A stretch of DNA of 64,000 bases from Mauremys mutica. Lineage: Eukaryota > Chordata > Testudines > Geoemydidae. This document shows positions 35,797 to 47,085 of this stretch, in pieces. Each line of letters opens with the position of its first letter. Position 1 is the stretch's first letter. A model generated the notes under the pieces. That model had not been told where the DNA came from, ran no database searches, and was given only the letters and a program-made list of their open reading frames with translations. Location of the stretch: NCBI RefSeq assembly GCF_020497125.1, contig NC_059080.1, positions 74,134,618-74,198,617 of the forward strand, in the 5' to 3' direction. The position numbers were made by a program, and so were the translations under genes.

Positions 35797-37200
35797 TTGA
35801 GATCCCAGTGCCTGATGGTGCAAATTTCATTGTCGCGGGTGGTTCTGGGTACATGTCGTCAGTCATTCCTTCCTCCGGGAAAGCAACGCCAGATAATCAT
35901 TTCGAGCCCGTTTTCCCTGGATTGCCCTGGCAGACGCCATAGCGTGGCAACCATGGAGCCTGTTTTGCCTTTTGTCACTGTCACCGTATGTGTACTAGAT
36001 GCCGCGGACAGAGGTGATTCAGCAGCGCTACACAGCAGCATTCATTTGCTTTTGCATGACAGCACAGATGGTTATCAGCCATATTGTACCATCTACCATG
36101 CCATTGTAAATTGGCAAGGTGATGATGGTTACCAGCCGTATTGCATTATACCTTCTGCTGCTGTCATAGGTGCCCCTGGCCGAGATCAGCCGGGGGCGCA
36201 AAAGACAAAACTGGGAATGACTCCCCGAGTCAATCCCTCCTTTATGGTATCTAAAAATAGAATAATTCCTGCATAGAAGATGGGGCTAGTGTAGTAGAGA
36301 TCCAGTGTTTCAGAGAACCAGAGAGCACAGCCGCTCCGTGTCAGATTATGCAGGAATGATGAGCTGCATGGCATTCACAGGGGGTGCTCCTGCAACAACC
36401 CCACCTGTTGCTTCCCTCCTCCCCCAGCCTTCCCGGGTTACCGTTGCAGTGTCCCCTGATTTATGTGCTACAGTAATAAAGAATGCAGGAATAAGAAACA
36501 GTGACTTGTTACTGAAATGCAATGAGGGGAAGGCAGCCTCCAGCTGCTATAATTGTCCAGACAGGACATTAAGCAGTGTGGTGGGAGAGGAAAACAGCAT
36601 CCTGCTGCTATGACAGTCCAGGCAGTACAGAATCTTTTCTTTACACATGAAGGGCGGGGACTGATGGAGCTCAGCCCCCTGTTGCTATTTTGAAGACGGT
36701 TAGCAGGACGTCTACTTATGGGCTGATGATGAGGACGGGTACCAGTTGTATTGCACTACACCGTCTACAGCAAGGCTGATGATGATGACGACGGATATCA
36801 GTCTTATTGCACCATCAGCCACCCATGAGGCGGGGGGGGGGGAGAGGATGCTACAGTACAGTGCCGCAGCATCGCGTCTACCAGCAGCATTCAGTACACA
36901 TAGAGTGACATTTAAAAGAGTCAAGAGACGATTTCTTTTCCTTTTCCTTCTGGGGGTGGGGGAGGGGGGTACATTGACGAGCTATACCCTGAACCGCCGC
37001 GGACAATGTGTTTGACCGTACAGGTATTGGGAGATCAGCCAAGAATGCAAATGCTTTTCGGAGACTGCAGGAAGTGTGGGATACCTTGCGTCCTCAGTCC
37101 CCCCTCCCTCCATGAGCGTCCATTTGATTCTTTGGCTTTCCGTTACGCTTGTCACGCAGCAGCGTGCTGACTCTCTGCTACGCCGTCTGTCCGGAGATTT
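35797..37200. repeat. SANT-intron block shared with the 26274-28156 element
   Basis: Homologous along most of its length to 26375-27665, from GAGATCCCAGTGCCTGATGG to GGCTTTCCGTTACGCTTG. A plus frame at 35953-36100 (MEPVLPFVTVTVCVLDAADR) is open in both copies, but this may only reflect nucleotide similarity. Confidence 0.8.
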
Positions 37201-37251
37201 TTTAAAAATACTTTGGACCAGGCGTAACATTATGGTAATTTTCCTAATTAG

Positions 37252-37599
37252 ATGCAGGAGTCGCCGAGCGAGATCGCCCTGAGGAGGGTCACTGAAGGAG
37301 ATAGAGAGCGCATGCTGCGTGAAAGCCAGCACAAACCAGGGCCCTGTGCAGCCATGCTCGGGGAGGCAATGCTCCTGGAGTACCTCATGAAAGCCTGGCG
37401 CGGAAAGGTGTGCTACCACGGAGCACCCAATAAGGCAGCTCTCCCCAGGAACCTCCTGCGGAGGCTTTTCGATTTCCTCCTGGAGAGCTTCGTGGAGATC
37501 TCCCTGGATGATTTCTGTTCTATCCCCCTATATATAGAGACCTCCTTTACACATACTTCAGATTCCTGTTATATTAAGAATAAAAGTTTACATGTTTAA
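37252..37599 (+). pseudogene. third Harbinger ORF (WRGKV/NKAALP), function unknown
   Basis: A 115-residue frame antisense to the SANT gene, within its intron, starting MQESPSEIALRRVTEGDRER. It continues with PGPCAAMLGEAMLLEYLMKA, the motif WRGKVCYHGAPNKAALPRNL and LLESFVEISLDDF. Homologous to 10789-10529 in the other large element, at the same distance (about 95 bp) from the SANT donor site and on the transposase strand. The C-terminal 20-25 residues (after DDF) are probably intron read-through. No similarity to a known domain is evident to me; a rich mix of Arg, Leu and Glu suggests helices. Confidence 0.55.
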
Positions 37600-38525
37600 A
37601 GCACTTACCGACTGCTCCTTCCCCTGATTCAGGGTCCGGATTCACGGCCGGGGAGGGTTGGTAGGGGATCTCCGTGAGGGTGATGAAGAGATCCTGGCTG
37701 TCGGGGAAACCAGCATTGTAAGCGCTGTCGCCTGCCTCGTCCTCCACAAACCCTTCCTCATCTTCCCCGTCTGCGAACATCGCCGAGGAACTGGCCGTCG
37801 ACACTGTCCCATCGTCAGAGTCCACCGTCACTGGTGGGGCAGTGGTGGCAGGCTCCGGAGCGTCCGTTTGCCGCTTTGATTTTTTGGTAGCCTTGTCTGG
37901 GGTCCTTGATTTTCACGCGGCGCTGCGTTGCATCCCGCCTGTATCCTCTGTCTCTCATGGCTTTGGAGACCTTCCCGTAGGTCTTTGCATTCCGTTTTTT
38001 GGAGCGCAGCTCCGAAAGCACAGACTCCTCGCCCCACACACCGATCAGATCGAAGACTTCCCGGTCAGTCTATGCTGGGTCCCTCTTTCTATTCAGAGAT
38101 TACATGAACTCCTCTCCTGGAGAGCTCTGCATTGCTGCCGGTGCTGCTGAGCTCGCCCCGATGTCCAACCACGAAATGAGATTCTAACTGTCCAGACAGG
38201 AAAAGGAATTCAAATTTTCCCGGGACTTTTCCTGTGTGGCTGGTCAGAGCATCCAAGCTCGGACTGCTGTCCAGAGCGTCAACAGAGTGGTGCACTGTGG
38301 GATAGCTCCCGGAGCTACTAAGTTCGATTTGCATCCACACCTAGTCTAATTCGACATAGCCATGTCGAATTTAGCGCTACTCCCCTCGTCGGGGAGGAGT
38401 ACAGAATTCGAACTAAAGAGCCCTCTATGTCGAATTAAATGGCTTCCTGGTGTGGACGGGTGCACGGTTAATTCGAATTAACGCTGCTAAATTCGAATTC
38501 AAGTCCTAGTGTAGACCAGGCCTCA

Positions 38526-39286
38526 GAGAAACTTCTATATTAGATAAGAGCAATTTCTAATGGGGGTGGGGAAGCAGAGACACTCCTCCCCCACCTCCAC
38601 ATACCCCCTTCTAAACTTTATATACCATTTAGAAGCAAAATAAAGGCCTGGCTGGATTTTTTAACCTTTGCAAGACAGTCTCATAGTAGGAGCACTACTA
38701 GTTTAGCCCCAACCCCATGTCAGCTCTTCTCTCTGTTATTTCCATCCCAGGTATTAGAGACAGAATGGAAGGTGCACCTATCAGGAGTGAGCAATCCCTT
38801 GCTAACAGCCGAGAGACAGGAAAGAGACCAAGTGGAAGAGGTGGAAGATTCATAGATTCCGGGGAAAGAGAGACAGGACTGTTGTGATCATTTAGTCTGA
38901 CCTGTATAGCATCGGCTACAGTATTCCCCCACCCCCAAATAATTCCTTTTTGGAATGGAAAGGCAAAGAAGATGCAAGGAGTTAGTGAAGGGGTAGGTAC
39001 AGGGTGGGAGAGGAAGGACTACAGACACTGATGAGGAAAGAGATGGGAGGGGAAAGAGAAAAGGGATAATGAGTAGGAAGGGAAAGGGATGTTGACAGAG
39101 GAGGAGGAGGAGAACGGAAAAGACAAAGATAGGAGACTCATATTTAAAGGGCCCCCCAATATTTGAGACCTGGCATTCCACATTGCAACACTGGGAAAAG
39201 AAGGAGAGGCACACGTCAAAAGAATATCCCCTTAGAATAAATGGGAAAAGTTCATGTCCCTGTCTCTGCTGTAGTTTTAATATATA
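38526..39286. other. intronic sequence; CR1 tail fragment 38850-38932; purine-rich tract
   Basis: ATTCATAGATTCCGG and GTGATCATTTAGTCTGACCT mark a decayed CR1-type 3' end on the minus strand. 38940-39130 is strongly purine-rich (GAGGAGGAGGAGAACGG). Confidence 0.5.
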
Positions 39287-39294
39287 CTCTAGAG

Positions 39295-39488
39295 CAGTGG
39301 TTCTCAAAGTCAGTCTGCCACTGGTTCACGGAAAGCCCCTGGTGGGCCGGGCGGGTTTGTTTACCTGCTGCAGGTTCAGCCGATCGCGGCTCCCACTGTC
39401 CGCGGTTCGCCGCTCCAGGCCAATGGGGGCTGTGGGAAGCAGCGCGGGCCAGATGCTGGCCGCTCTTCCCGCACTTTGAGAACCACTG
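39295..39488. mobile_element. foldback hAT element, copy C (internally deleted)
   Basis: 194 bp, ends CAGTGGTTCTCAAAG and CTTTGAGAACCACTG, flanked by CTCTAGAG and CTATAGAG (7/8). The right arm is shortened: GGCCGCTCTTCCCGCACTTTGAGAA runs directly into the terminus. Confidence 0.9.
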
Positions 39489-39499
39489 CTATAGAGTAT

Positions 39500-41700
39500 A
39501 GTGTATCCTTCCCTTGATGCACATGGAAAATTCCCATTCACTTTATTGGAAGTTGCACATACTCATCAGGATGAAAATGACTCCCATGTTTCAAAGCATT
39601 TTTGGAGGGATGGGAGGACTCAAGTTGGAAAACAATGCAAACTATTTCTAAATGATGATCCATGGGTTTAATCTTTGGAATAAGCAAATTTTATACAAAC
39701 CACTTGAAGAGAAGATAATAGTAAGGATTCTAAAACAGGCCTGAAACAGTTCTTACCAGTTTACTATAGGAGAGGAATTTTATGGGAAGATTGTCAGATT
39801 CAAGTAGCTGAGTAGTACTTATATAGTAAAAAAGGAGTTGAATGCTTAGAAAAAGGGTGAAGACAAGTTAATGTCCAACTAGTAAACTTAGGTTATAGAT
39901 ATTTTTGTCACCAATTTGAAACCAGTTATAAATCTTCTGAGTAATCTTCACACATTGCAAAAATGGCTGAGAGAATTAAGGTTAAAGGATAGCAACAAGA
40001 AGGCAAACCTATATTTCTGTATTACAAAATGCTATGCTCTTAGCTCAAAACATAACAGAATTAAAGTATCACTATGGGCCAGGAAATGATGTTGACCTTG
40101 GAATAAATCCTTATAACATTGACCACATGTGCTGTTTATATTCCATGATTTGTCTTCAACAACACAGTCATTCGTATTCTGAGACAAATCCTGATGTCCG
40201 TACTCAATTTTACTTTTTACTTAGGCAGAACTCACTGCAATCACAAAGGCAGGCCACACTTGAATCAGGCCTTCCAGCAAATACTTTTGCTGTTTGAGTG
40301 GCATATTTCACACAGCCCTAGATACCAGGAAAACGATATCTCCTTGCCAAGGCTAATAGACAAGCTGGAAAAATATGAGTAAGTGAATGCAAAATGTACT
40401 GCATTCTGAATATATGAAATGTGTTACTGGCATTGCAATCCAAGAGAACCCAAGTAAAACCAAATAAAAAATCTCTGATAAGGCCAAGTTTAAGAAAATA
40501 ATCAGAGTTCTCATGTGCTGACAGCTTGGCCTCAGCCTGAACTGAGGATGCTGATCTGGAGAATGATGGTTTTAAAATAAATAACCCAAGTCTTCCTGCT
40601 CCCCTTGCCACTCACTGTCTGGGCTATCGCTCGAATAGGCACACAGCAAGGTATCTGAACTTTTACAATTAGTTGAGCACTCATCCAGTTTCAAGAAAAT
40701 TGAAAATATCTACCACAGGCATTGATTCTGAAAGATACTTCCCATCAGATTAGCAGAGCTATATTAAAACTAAAGTCTCAGAGAATAGAATGCCAGCCAG
40801 GCAGCAGTTAGTGATATGGACTTTTATTTAAAGGCAACTAACTCCACCAAAAATTCAATTAAAGCAAAATACTGCCCTGGCCCCTGTGTGATTGTAGGCC
40901 CCCCGTGGAGCAGAAGCAGTGTGATTGCACTTATGATGGATGGAATCCTGCACACTCAGGATTTCTCCTGCATCCTCATGCAGAAGGGCTGGGGGCTTGA
41001 CCTCAGGAGGAGCAAAGACTGGGCCAATGGATTTGCCACTATGCAGACTCAGCTGCTATCACTTGCCATGGAGGTGCAGTAGCAGTTTTGCTGACGCTCC
41101 ACGGCTTGGAGGGAGGAGTTCTTCACCTTTCTACTGATCTCTCTGCAGTAACCTTCACTACTCAGACTTACTCAGGTGCAAAGGGGAGGAATTGGCCTGA
41201 GGGGGAAGTTTTTGTAGTTTCATATATGGCGTGTCTGTGAGTGACAAGCATGGCCTGGCATACTTTAGCACAGTATTTGGTTTAAAGCAACGAAGCCCGA
41301 GCAGGACTCACTGCTCACAATAAGAGCTCATGGTCCATTGTCTCCCACTCCCACAACTGGAGACACTGGATTATGGCTTTCCGATCCAAGTGTCACACTG
41401 TTCCTCTGCCCAGCCCCAGAAGACTCACCCTGCATTGCAAAAGCAGCGATTTTCCACAGAGATGGCAAGTGCCATCATAGCTACTCCTGCCAGGGTCACT
41501 CTTGGCAGCTCACCAAAGGCTTCTGCACTATGAGGTTTCCCACTTCTTTACTTCAGATCTGCACCAACCGTCTTGCTTTTCTGAAGAGAGATCAGGTGAC
41601 CAATTGTAACAAGCTGCACAGGTTAATAACCATATCACCTATCAGGCCAGGCATTGGATTGTTTACAGTGAGCTGCTTTATAAGTCAGTAGGACAGAAAG
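39500..41700. other. intronic sequence, no gene seen
   Basis: No repeats or exons recognised. Confidence 0.4.
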
Positions 41701-41708
41701 CATGGGGC

Positions 41709-41825
41709 AAATTCATGAGTTTAAGGCCAGAAGATATCTCCATATCATCTAATCTGACCTCCTGTGTATCTTAGGGCACTAAATACCACCCAGCCACCCT
41801 ATAGTAAGCCCAACCACCCGAATTA
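41709..41825 (-). mobile_element. CR1-type 3' end fragment
   Basis: AATTCATGAGTTTAAGGCCA and CATCTAATCTGACCTCCTG are the reverse-orientation tail of a CR1 subfamily common in turtles. Confidence 0.6.
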
Positions 41826-43599
41826 GAGGGGGAGGCTGCAGCAAAGCTATACAGACATAGATACTTGCCTGTGTGCTCATGCACACACACACACCCTTCA
41901 AATACATGGCTAATATTCTGCAATAAGGAACTACTTCATTTTCAGTCTTTTTGCCATCTACTTCCTGGCTTTTATTACAACTAATTCTCCCCTACCCCTG
42001 TCTCTTCTCTCTGGAGTGAAGCTCCTCCTGATGGGGTTTATTGTCTCTCTTCTTTCTACTAAGTTTTTAATTCTCTTTCCTTTCCTCTTTCTTTTTCATT
42101 TCTTGCTCCGAGTGGGTGCACAGTGCAGACATACCAACTGTCAATATGGATTATACACCCCAGATGCTGCTCCCATTTTTGAGCCAGCCTGGGCAGAGTC
42201 ACAGTTTCAGGCAGAAACCATGAGATGCTCAATGATTTCAACGAGTTTCATTTCTATCCAGATAGGTAATTAGAGGGCCACCTGCCACCACTGTATTGTT
42301 GGGGCATCTCGCAGAGTGTAGTGGAGTCAAATCCCAAATACAAAGCAAGACTCAAGAAGTGGATTCTCACACTTGACAATGCTGGGGAAAGGGCTTACAT
42401 GCACTTAGACTACTGCATTTCAGCAGGGCTCTAGCCTATGGGCATTTTCAGCATTAAAAATGACAACAATAAATCTCTTTGTGTATTAAAAAATAGCCTC
42501 TCAGACTAGAGACTCATATTTCAGTCATTTATTTCAAAGTTTAGAGAGGTTATATTGCTTTGTCATAAACCTATACAACATCAGTCTGACTGTGGAAAAG
42601 GATGCAAGGCTCACTGGATTGGCTGGCAAAGCATCCTGCAATACCAAGGCACAAAATACTCTCCTTAGGACATGCTGCCTGGGAAATCACAGAGAAAACA
42701 TTAAAAGTTCCAGTTATTTTAGTAGTTGTCTTAAAAATTGAAAAACAGAAGCTATCCCCATCTGATAGAATCTTTGAGAAGACAACTCCAATCACGCACC
42801 CCCCAAGTTTAACTGTGATTATGTTGTTTCATGAAACTTGGGAAGAATCCATATCTTTACAGCTCTGTATCAAGGGCCCATGTCCTTCTCATGAAAAGGG
42901 AGGGCTCGCTTCCAGAGAACCATGTATCCTAGAACTTCCTACGCACCTCATTGCCTGCTGGAGCAAGACCAACAGAAGAGTGGAATAAAGGGGTGGGGTG
43001 CCATTTCTCATGGAAAACCACCCTGGGCTCTTTCCCATATGTGCTCCCTTACGCCTGCTGGGTGACTAATAGTATGGGTATCTCTATTTCTATGCTTCCA
43101 TTGTTTAGCTTCCTCACAAACCCCACTTCTCATTGCCATACCCCGTCCCTGGTGTTAAAGACACAGGCATGGACTTATAAATCATGCTCCCAAAAGGACA
43201 ACATGCCAGAGCAGTTGTTCCCTCAGCTGCTCCACCCAGCCAGCTGCACACTGCTCAGGTGGCACGCTATGGTCCCTGTGGGGATATAGATGTAGTGGTG
43301 GAGAAGCAGGATTCTTCCCACTTTGTATGGAAGCCATGAGATAGATGCTCAATGGTTTTCAAAGAGTTTTGCTTCTATACATCTGGGAAATAAAATGACC
43401 TCCATCACTGAATTATCCAGGCATCTCTAGGAGAAACCCCCAGGCTGCAGGTTGCCAGCAGTTTTGCTCATCAGATCACCATGTGAAGGGGGGAATCATA
43501 TGCCCCTAGGTTTTATACACTGCTATACTACACCACACAGAATATTAACAAACATTAAGATAGAACATGGTCTTCAATTCGAGGAACATAAAGCTGTGA
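41826..43599. other. intronic sequence with an old direct repeat (42216-42313 and 43330-43432)
   Basis: The two segments share CCATGAGAT, GATGCTCAATG, TTCTAT and GGCATCTC in order. A short (CA)n lies at 41880-41893. No gene. Confidence 0.45.
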
Positions 43600-43604
43600 C
43601 ACAA

Positions 43605-43772
43605 GCATCTAGTAAGTATTGCTATTCCCTTTTTACAAAAGGGGAAAATGAAGCACAAGTTGGTTAAGTGACTTGCCCAATATCACATGGGAAATCAATG
43701 GCAGAGCTGAGAAGAGAAGCCAGAACACCTAGACGCTCAGTTCTTTGCTTTAATCATTCAGATGTGCTGTCC
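43605..43772 (-). repeat. CORE-SINE/MIR-like SINE, inverted
   Basis: GGTTAAGTGACTTGCCCAAT, ATGGCAGAGCTGAG and CCAGAACACC are the complement of the MIR core and tRNA-like head. Confidence 0.7.
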
Positions 43773-44550
43773 CTTCTACTATAATCACGTTCACTTGATA
43801 CTGTTCATGTAATGACAACATACATTGAAGCCACATGTGCAGATTAGCACAGATCTAAGAACGCTGATGTCTAGAAACAGAAGGATATGGGGAACATAAC
43901 ATGATTTCTTTCTGACACACCATTGTGCTTGGCCAACTTACGAAATTACAAATAAAACTGGCTGAGAATGGCCAGGGAGCATCTTGAACACCCTTGAAAG
44001 TAGATATATATATTTTTGGCCTTTATAGTGCTTGGAAGGGTATTCTAAAACCTTGAAAAACTAATCAAGTTCAATTTCTACTAGAAGGATCCATTTCATT
44101 GAGTTTTCAAAGTTGTATTAAGTTATTAAGATGCATTAAAATATCATAAAAATGCACATAATTATTCCCACTCCCACAGTTATCTATTGTTTCTCTTAAA
44201 ATCGGCCAGAGTCCAGTCACTGAGCCAGCTGTAACAGTCTATAATTTACACAGTGTAACAGAACAAACTTGGTAAGCGTTACCTCCATGATAGAGTAAAA
44301 AAGTCACATTGTTATGTGCTTTTATCACTGCATGACCCAGGCAGACTTATGAAGTCCAGGGGTGGTGAGTGATTCCATTAGAAACCAGGACAAAATACTC
44401 TGAAATGTACATATACATATAACGTCCCCTGAATTCGCCAGCACCAACCCCCAGTCAAACTTTGGAGAATTCTATTGCAGGAACAAGCAGGCCTGGCACT
44501 CTGTTGCATGCTCCCCATCCCTCCTTTCTTTTCAATCAAGCTCAGTAAGT
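43773..44550. other. intronic sequence, no gene seen
   Basis: AT-rich; nothing recognised. Confidence 0.45.
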
Positions 44551-44551
44551 C

Positions 44552-44717
44552 CCTTGGCCCACACCGCTTCCAGCAGCTCCCATTGGCCCGGAGCAGCGAT
44601 CTGCAGCCAGTGGGAGCTGCGATCTGCCAGACCTGCGGACGGGGCAGATAAATAAACTGGTCCGGCCCGCCAGGGGCTTTCCCTGCACAAGCAGCGACCC
44701 CTGTTTGAGAAACCCTG
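44552..44717. mobile_element. foldback hAT element, right half only (copy D)
   Basis: CCAGCAGCTCCCATTGGCCC, CGCCAGGGGCTTTCCCTGCA and the terminus TTTGAGAAACCCTG match the right arms of the other copies; the left arm is missing. Confidence 0.75.
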
Positions 44718-44937
44718 AGTTAGAGAAAGGGATGTTGGGTAAGGAGAGTTAGAGTGATAAGTTGTACATGGGGAATGAGCGGGAGTTGGGAAGACATTCA
44801 AAAGGAGAGGTATCCAGACCCAGAGAGGTTGGCAGAACTGCTGGACCCTGGAACAAGACTCCAGGGAGGAGGCAATGAGGAGACTGTTGCAGGGAGGGAG
44901 GGAGCTAACTACAACTTGGCATAGTCATTTTCTAAAT

Positions 44938-45048
44938 ATTCATCAAATAATTTACATAAAAAAATAAAAGCCAGCATTATCTGGCAAAAAATTTTGAACA
45001 TTATTTTGAACATTATTTAGTGAATATTAATCAACCAGCTCCAGTAGT
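44938..45048. repeat. AT-rich MITE fragment
   Basis: AAATATTCATCAAATAATTT and TAATCAACCAGCTCCAG; the right terminus resembles that of 31573-31866. Confidence 0.4.
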
Positions 45049-45356
45049 AACAAGGTGGAGGAAACCTTGAAAGTTGAAATAATTCAGATAAACATCTAAA
45101 TGGAAGTCCAGACCTTTGGCGATTTTTCCATTAGTCCTGATGCCACATAAATGATATTTTCACATATAAGACCCAAAAGTTCTTATCCCTAGCATGCCAT
45201 TTTAACAAGCTTCCTCACTTAAGTTCTCCAGGTTCCAGATATACAGCTGCTGTTACTTGCATACACTGTAGCACCGATCTTAAAAATTATTCAGCCTCTT
45301 GTATATACATATTACATTCACCCACGTGGGGAAGTACACATTAACCCAGATACTTT

Positions 45357-45421
45357 GGGCCAGATTCTTAGCTGATATAAACCGGCATAGCTCCATTGAA
45401 GCCAATTTACACCAGCTAAGT
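45357..45421. repeat. palindromic MITE fragment
   Basis: GGGCCAGATTCTTAGCTG and ATAGCTCCATTGAAGCC followed by TTTACACCAGCTAAG: a left end with its complement. Confidence 0.55.
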
Positions 45422-45515
45422 GTTTGTCTAACTGTTCACACTGTAAGAAACTTCCTGGTGTGCTTGTGTATCTCTGCCCTCTACTACAGGGAATCAGAAC
45501 CGCTCAACTGTGACA

Positions 45516-45645
45516 TACCCACATGTATCTGACGAAGTGGGTATTCACCCATGAAAGCTTATGCTCCAATACTTCTGTTATAAGGTGCCACAGGACTCTT
45601 TGTCACTTTTTACAGATCCAGACTAACACGGCTACCCCTCTGATA
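45516..45645 (+). mobile_element. short retroposon with 13-bp target duplication (Penelope-like 3' end)
   Basis: CTCAACTGTGACA occurs exactly at 45503-45515 and 45646-45658, so the 130 bp between is one insertion. Its text (CATGAAAGCTTATGCTCCAA, AAGGTGCCACAGGACTC, CAGACTAACACGGCTACC) is a high-copy turtle sequence that I associate with Penelope-like 3' ends; that family call is uncertain, the insertion is not. Confidence 0.8.
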
Positions 45646-45658
45646 CTCAACTGTGACA

Positions 45659-47085
45659 GGAGCTGCACAGCTACCGGCTAACCCAGATGCTTCTTCAGCT
45701 CATGTGGCACGGACCTGTGCTTTTGGAGCATGATGATTACATTTCTCTCTACTGTCAGTGAAATTCTGAGTGATCAAAGCATGCAGTATAATAAAAACCA
45801 AAAAATCCAGGTGATGATGGGGTTTTTTATAGTACATGCAAGTTGTCTGTGCTGTTGGCTACTTTGAATCTTACTAAGATGACAAGAAAGTTAACTCTGA
45901 TGTCAAGATACCCATTTTTGTCTTGCTTCCATTGAAAGGATAGTTTTTACAAGTATTAAACTTTGAATTACAGATTAATCCATCAGTCACTGATGTTTTC
46001 GTAATACTGAATTGACATTAAATGTGAAAGTTCTGTCTTATGATGATGTTGAAAAGGAACATATATTTTGACTGCACACATATAACTTTACTTAAGATCT
46101 GTTATAAAAAAGCAAGAAGATAGGAGTCAAAGTTAATTGCTTTCATAATTTGAAAGCCCTCTGCCTAGGTTCAGAAGTCTGATCACTTCTAAATTAAAGC
46201 ACATGCATAAAATTGAAGTGCTACCATAAATCCTTGCGTACCAGGCTGAATAACTTAAACGGTTCATTTAAGAGTTACACAGACCAGGATCTCAGGTAAC
46301 CTACAAGTTTCAATGAGCCGCTAACCTGAAAGTTGAACCTCAGTAAATTCCCAAACTTATAACCTGTAAAATAAGCCCTCCTCCTTCAACTCCACACAAT
46401 CCCAGACAGATGGCTAATGAAGTCTTAGGTCCTAACCCTGAAATGAGCTCTGCATAGGCAGACCCCTGTAAGGAGTTCCGTTAGCTTCAGCAGGGCTCTG
46501 TGCAGGTGCAGAGCTCATTGAAGGAACCTTGGTTCAGAACCAGTTATTTGCCTTTTACTGCTGTGGGAATTTTCCTACACGACCAGGGCTGAAGCTTGTT
46601 TCATTGTCACATTGACTCTAATCTGTTTTCCACAGATGATACTGGATATCCGCTACAGTTCAAGAACCTTAAAATTCCTCCTGTCTTCCTGGAGATTTCT
46701 TGTCCTATAAACAGAATGCCAGTAAAGAGTTTTGTGTTCCCCAAGGCGAATGCTCCCTTCTTGCAGGACAGATAAAATGTTAATGCTACATGACTGTAAA
46801 AGGCAGCCTGTGCCTATAGAAAGATCACAAATTAGGGCCCAAGTGTGTAAGATAGTGAGTGTCTCAAAGAAAGGGTTCAGCCTATACCATGACTGCATCT
46901 TGAATTTTCCATCTCAACCTCACCTGAAGATAGAACTTCGTTGTTTAGGAAAGTCATGAATAGATATGTAGGAAAATGCCTTCATATTAGACTAACACCG
47001 GTGCAGTAAATCATGTGCCCTTTTATCAGGAAAATCGACTAATCTTAAACTTGAACAAGAATAATAGGATGTGAATTTCACTTAC
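45659..47085. other. intronic sequence near the exchanger exon
   Basis: No gene. 46425-46560 has a weakly palindromic MITE-like text (CTAACCCTGAAATGAGCTC, GTGCAGAGCTCATTG). Confidence 0.4.

Larger units (their letters stand above)
35127..38132 (-). pseudogene. Harbinger SANT/Myb-like DNA-binding protein, nearly intact
   Basis: Partner DNA-binding protein of the transposase. Exon 1 reads from the ATG at 38132 (MQSSPGEEF, then a frame break). The SANT domain follows (TDREVFDLIGVWGEESVL, KRNAKTYGKVSKAMRDRGY, RRVKIKDPRQGYQKIK), but the conserved Trp before it is a TAG stop (38070-38072). After NGRSG a deletion near 37853 removes the family's FY-EL-ILGG motif and shifts frame into PATTAPPVTVDSDDGTV and an acidic stretch ending PDPESGEGAV. 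A GTAAGTG donor (37602-37608) and a CAG acceptor (35597-35599) join in frame to STVSRPATASPSQ, a basic KIRRRKKK, and a coiled-coil-like tail (WREEDKRATQTLLGLMREQ) ending KLSYPKF. The intron is 2012 bp. Confidence 0.85.
33600..38522. mobile_element. PIF/Harbinger DNA transposon, decayed (element H2, TTCGAA type)
   Basis: 4923 bp, ends GGGTATGTCTACACTACAAG and CCTAGTGTAGACCAGGCC, flanked by TCA on both sides (33597-33599, 38523-38525). It is inverted relative to the 9505-13544 element: transposase remnant on plus (33862-34389), SANT gene on minus (38132-35127), small ORF on plus inside the SANT intron (37252-37599). Subterminal TTCGAA-type motifs lie at 33625, 33669 and 33699 on the left and 38347, 38363, 38405, 38430, 38469 and 38490 on the right. 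Confidence 0.9.
1..47085 (-). other. SLC9A9: SLC9A9 intron 3' of the second visible exon (partial)
   Basis: About 47 kb of intron that leaves the left edge of the window. It contains all the repeats listed below in this range and no host exon that I could recognise. A short exon could have been missed by eye. Confidence 0.6.
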
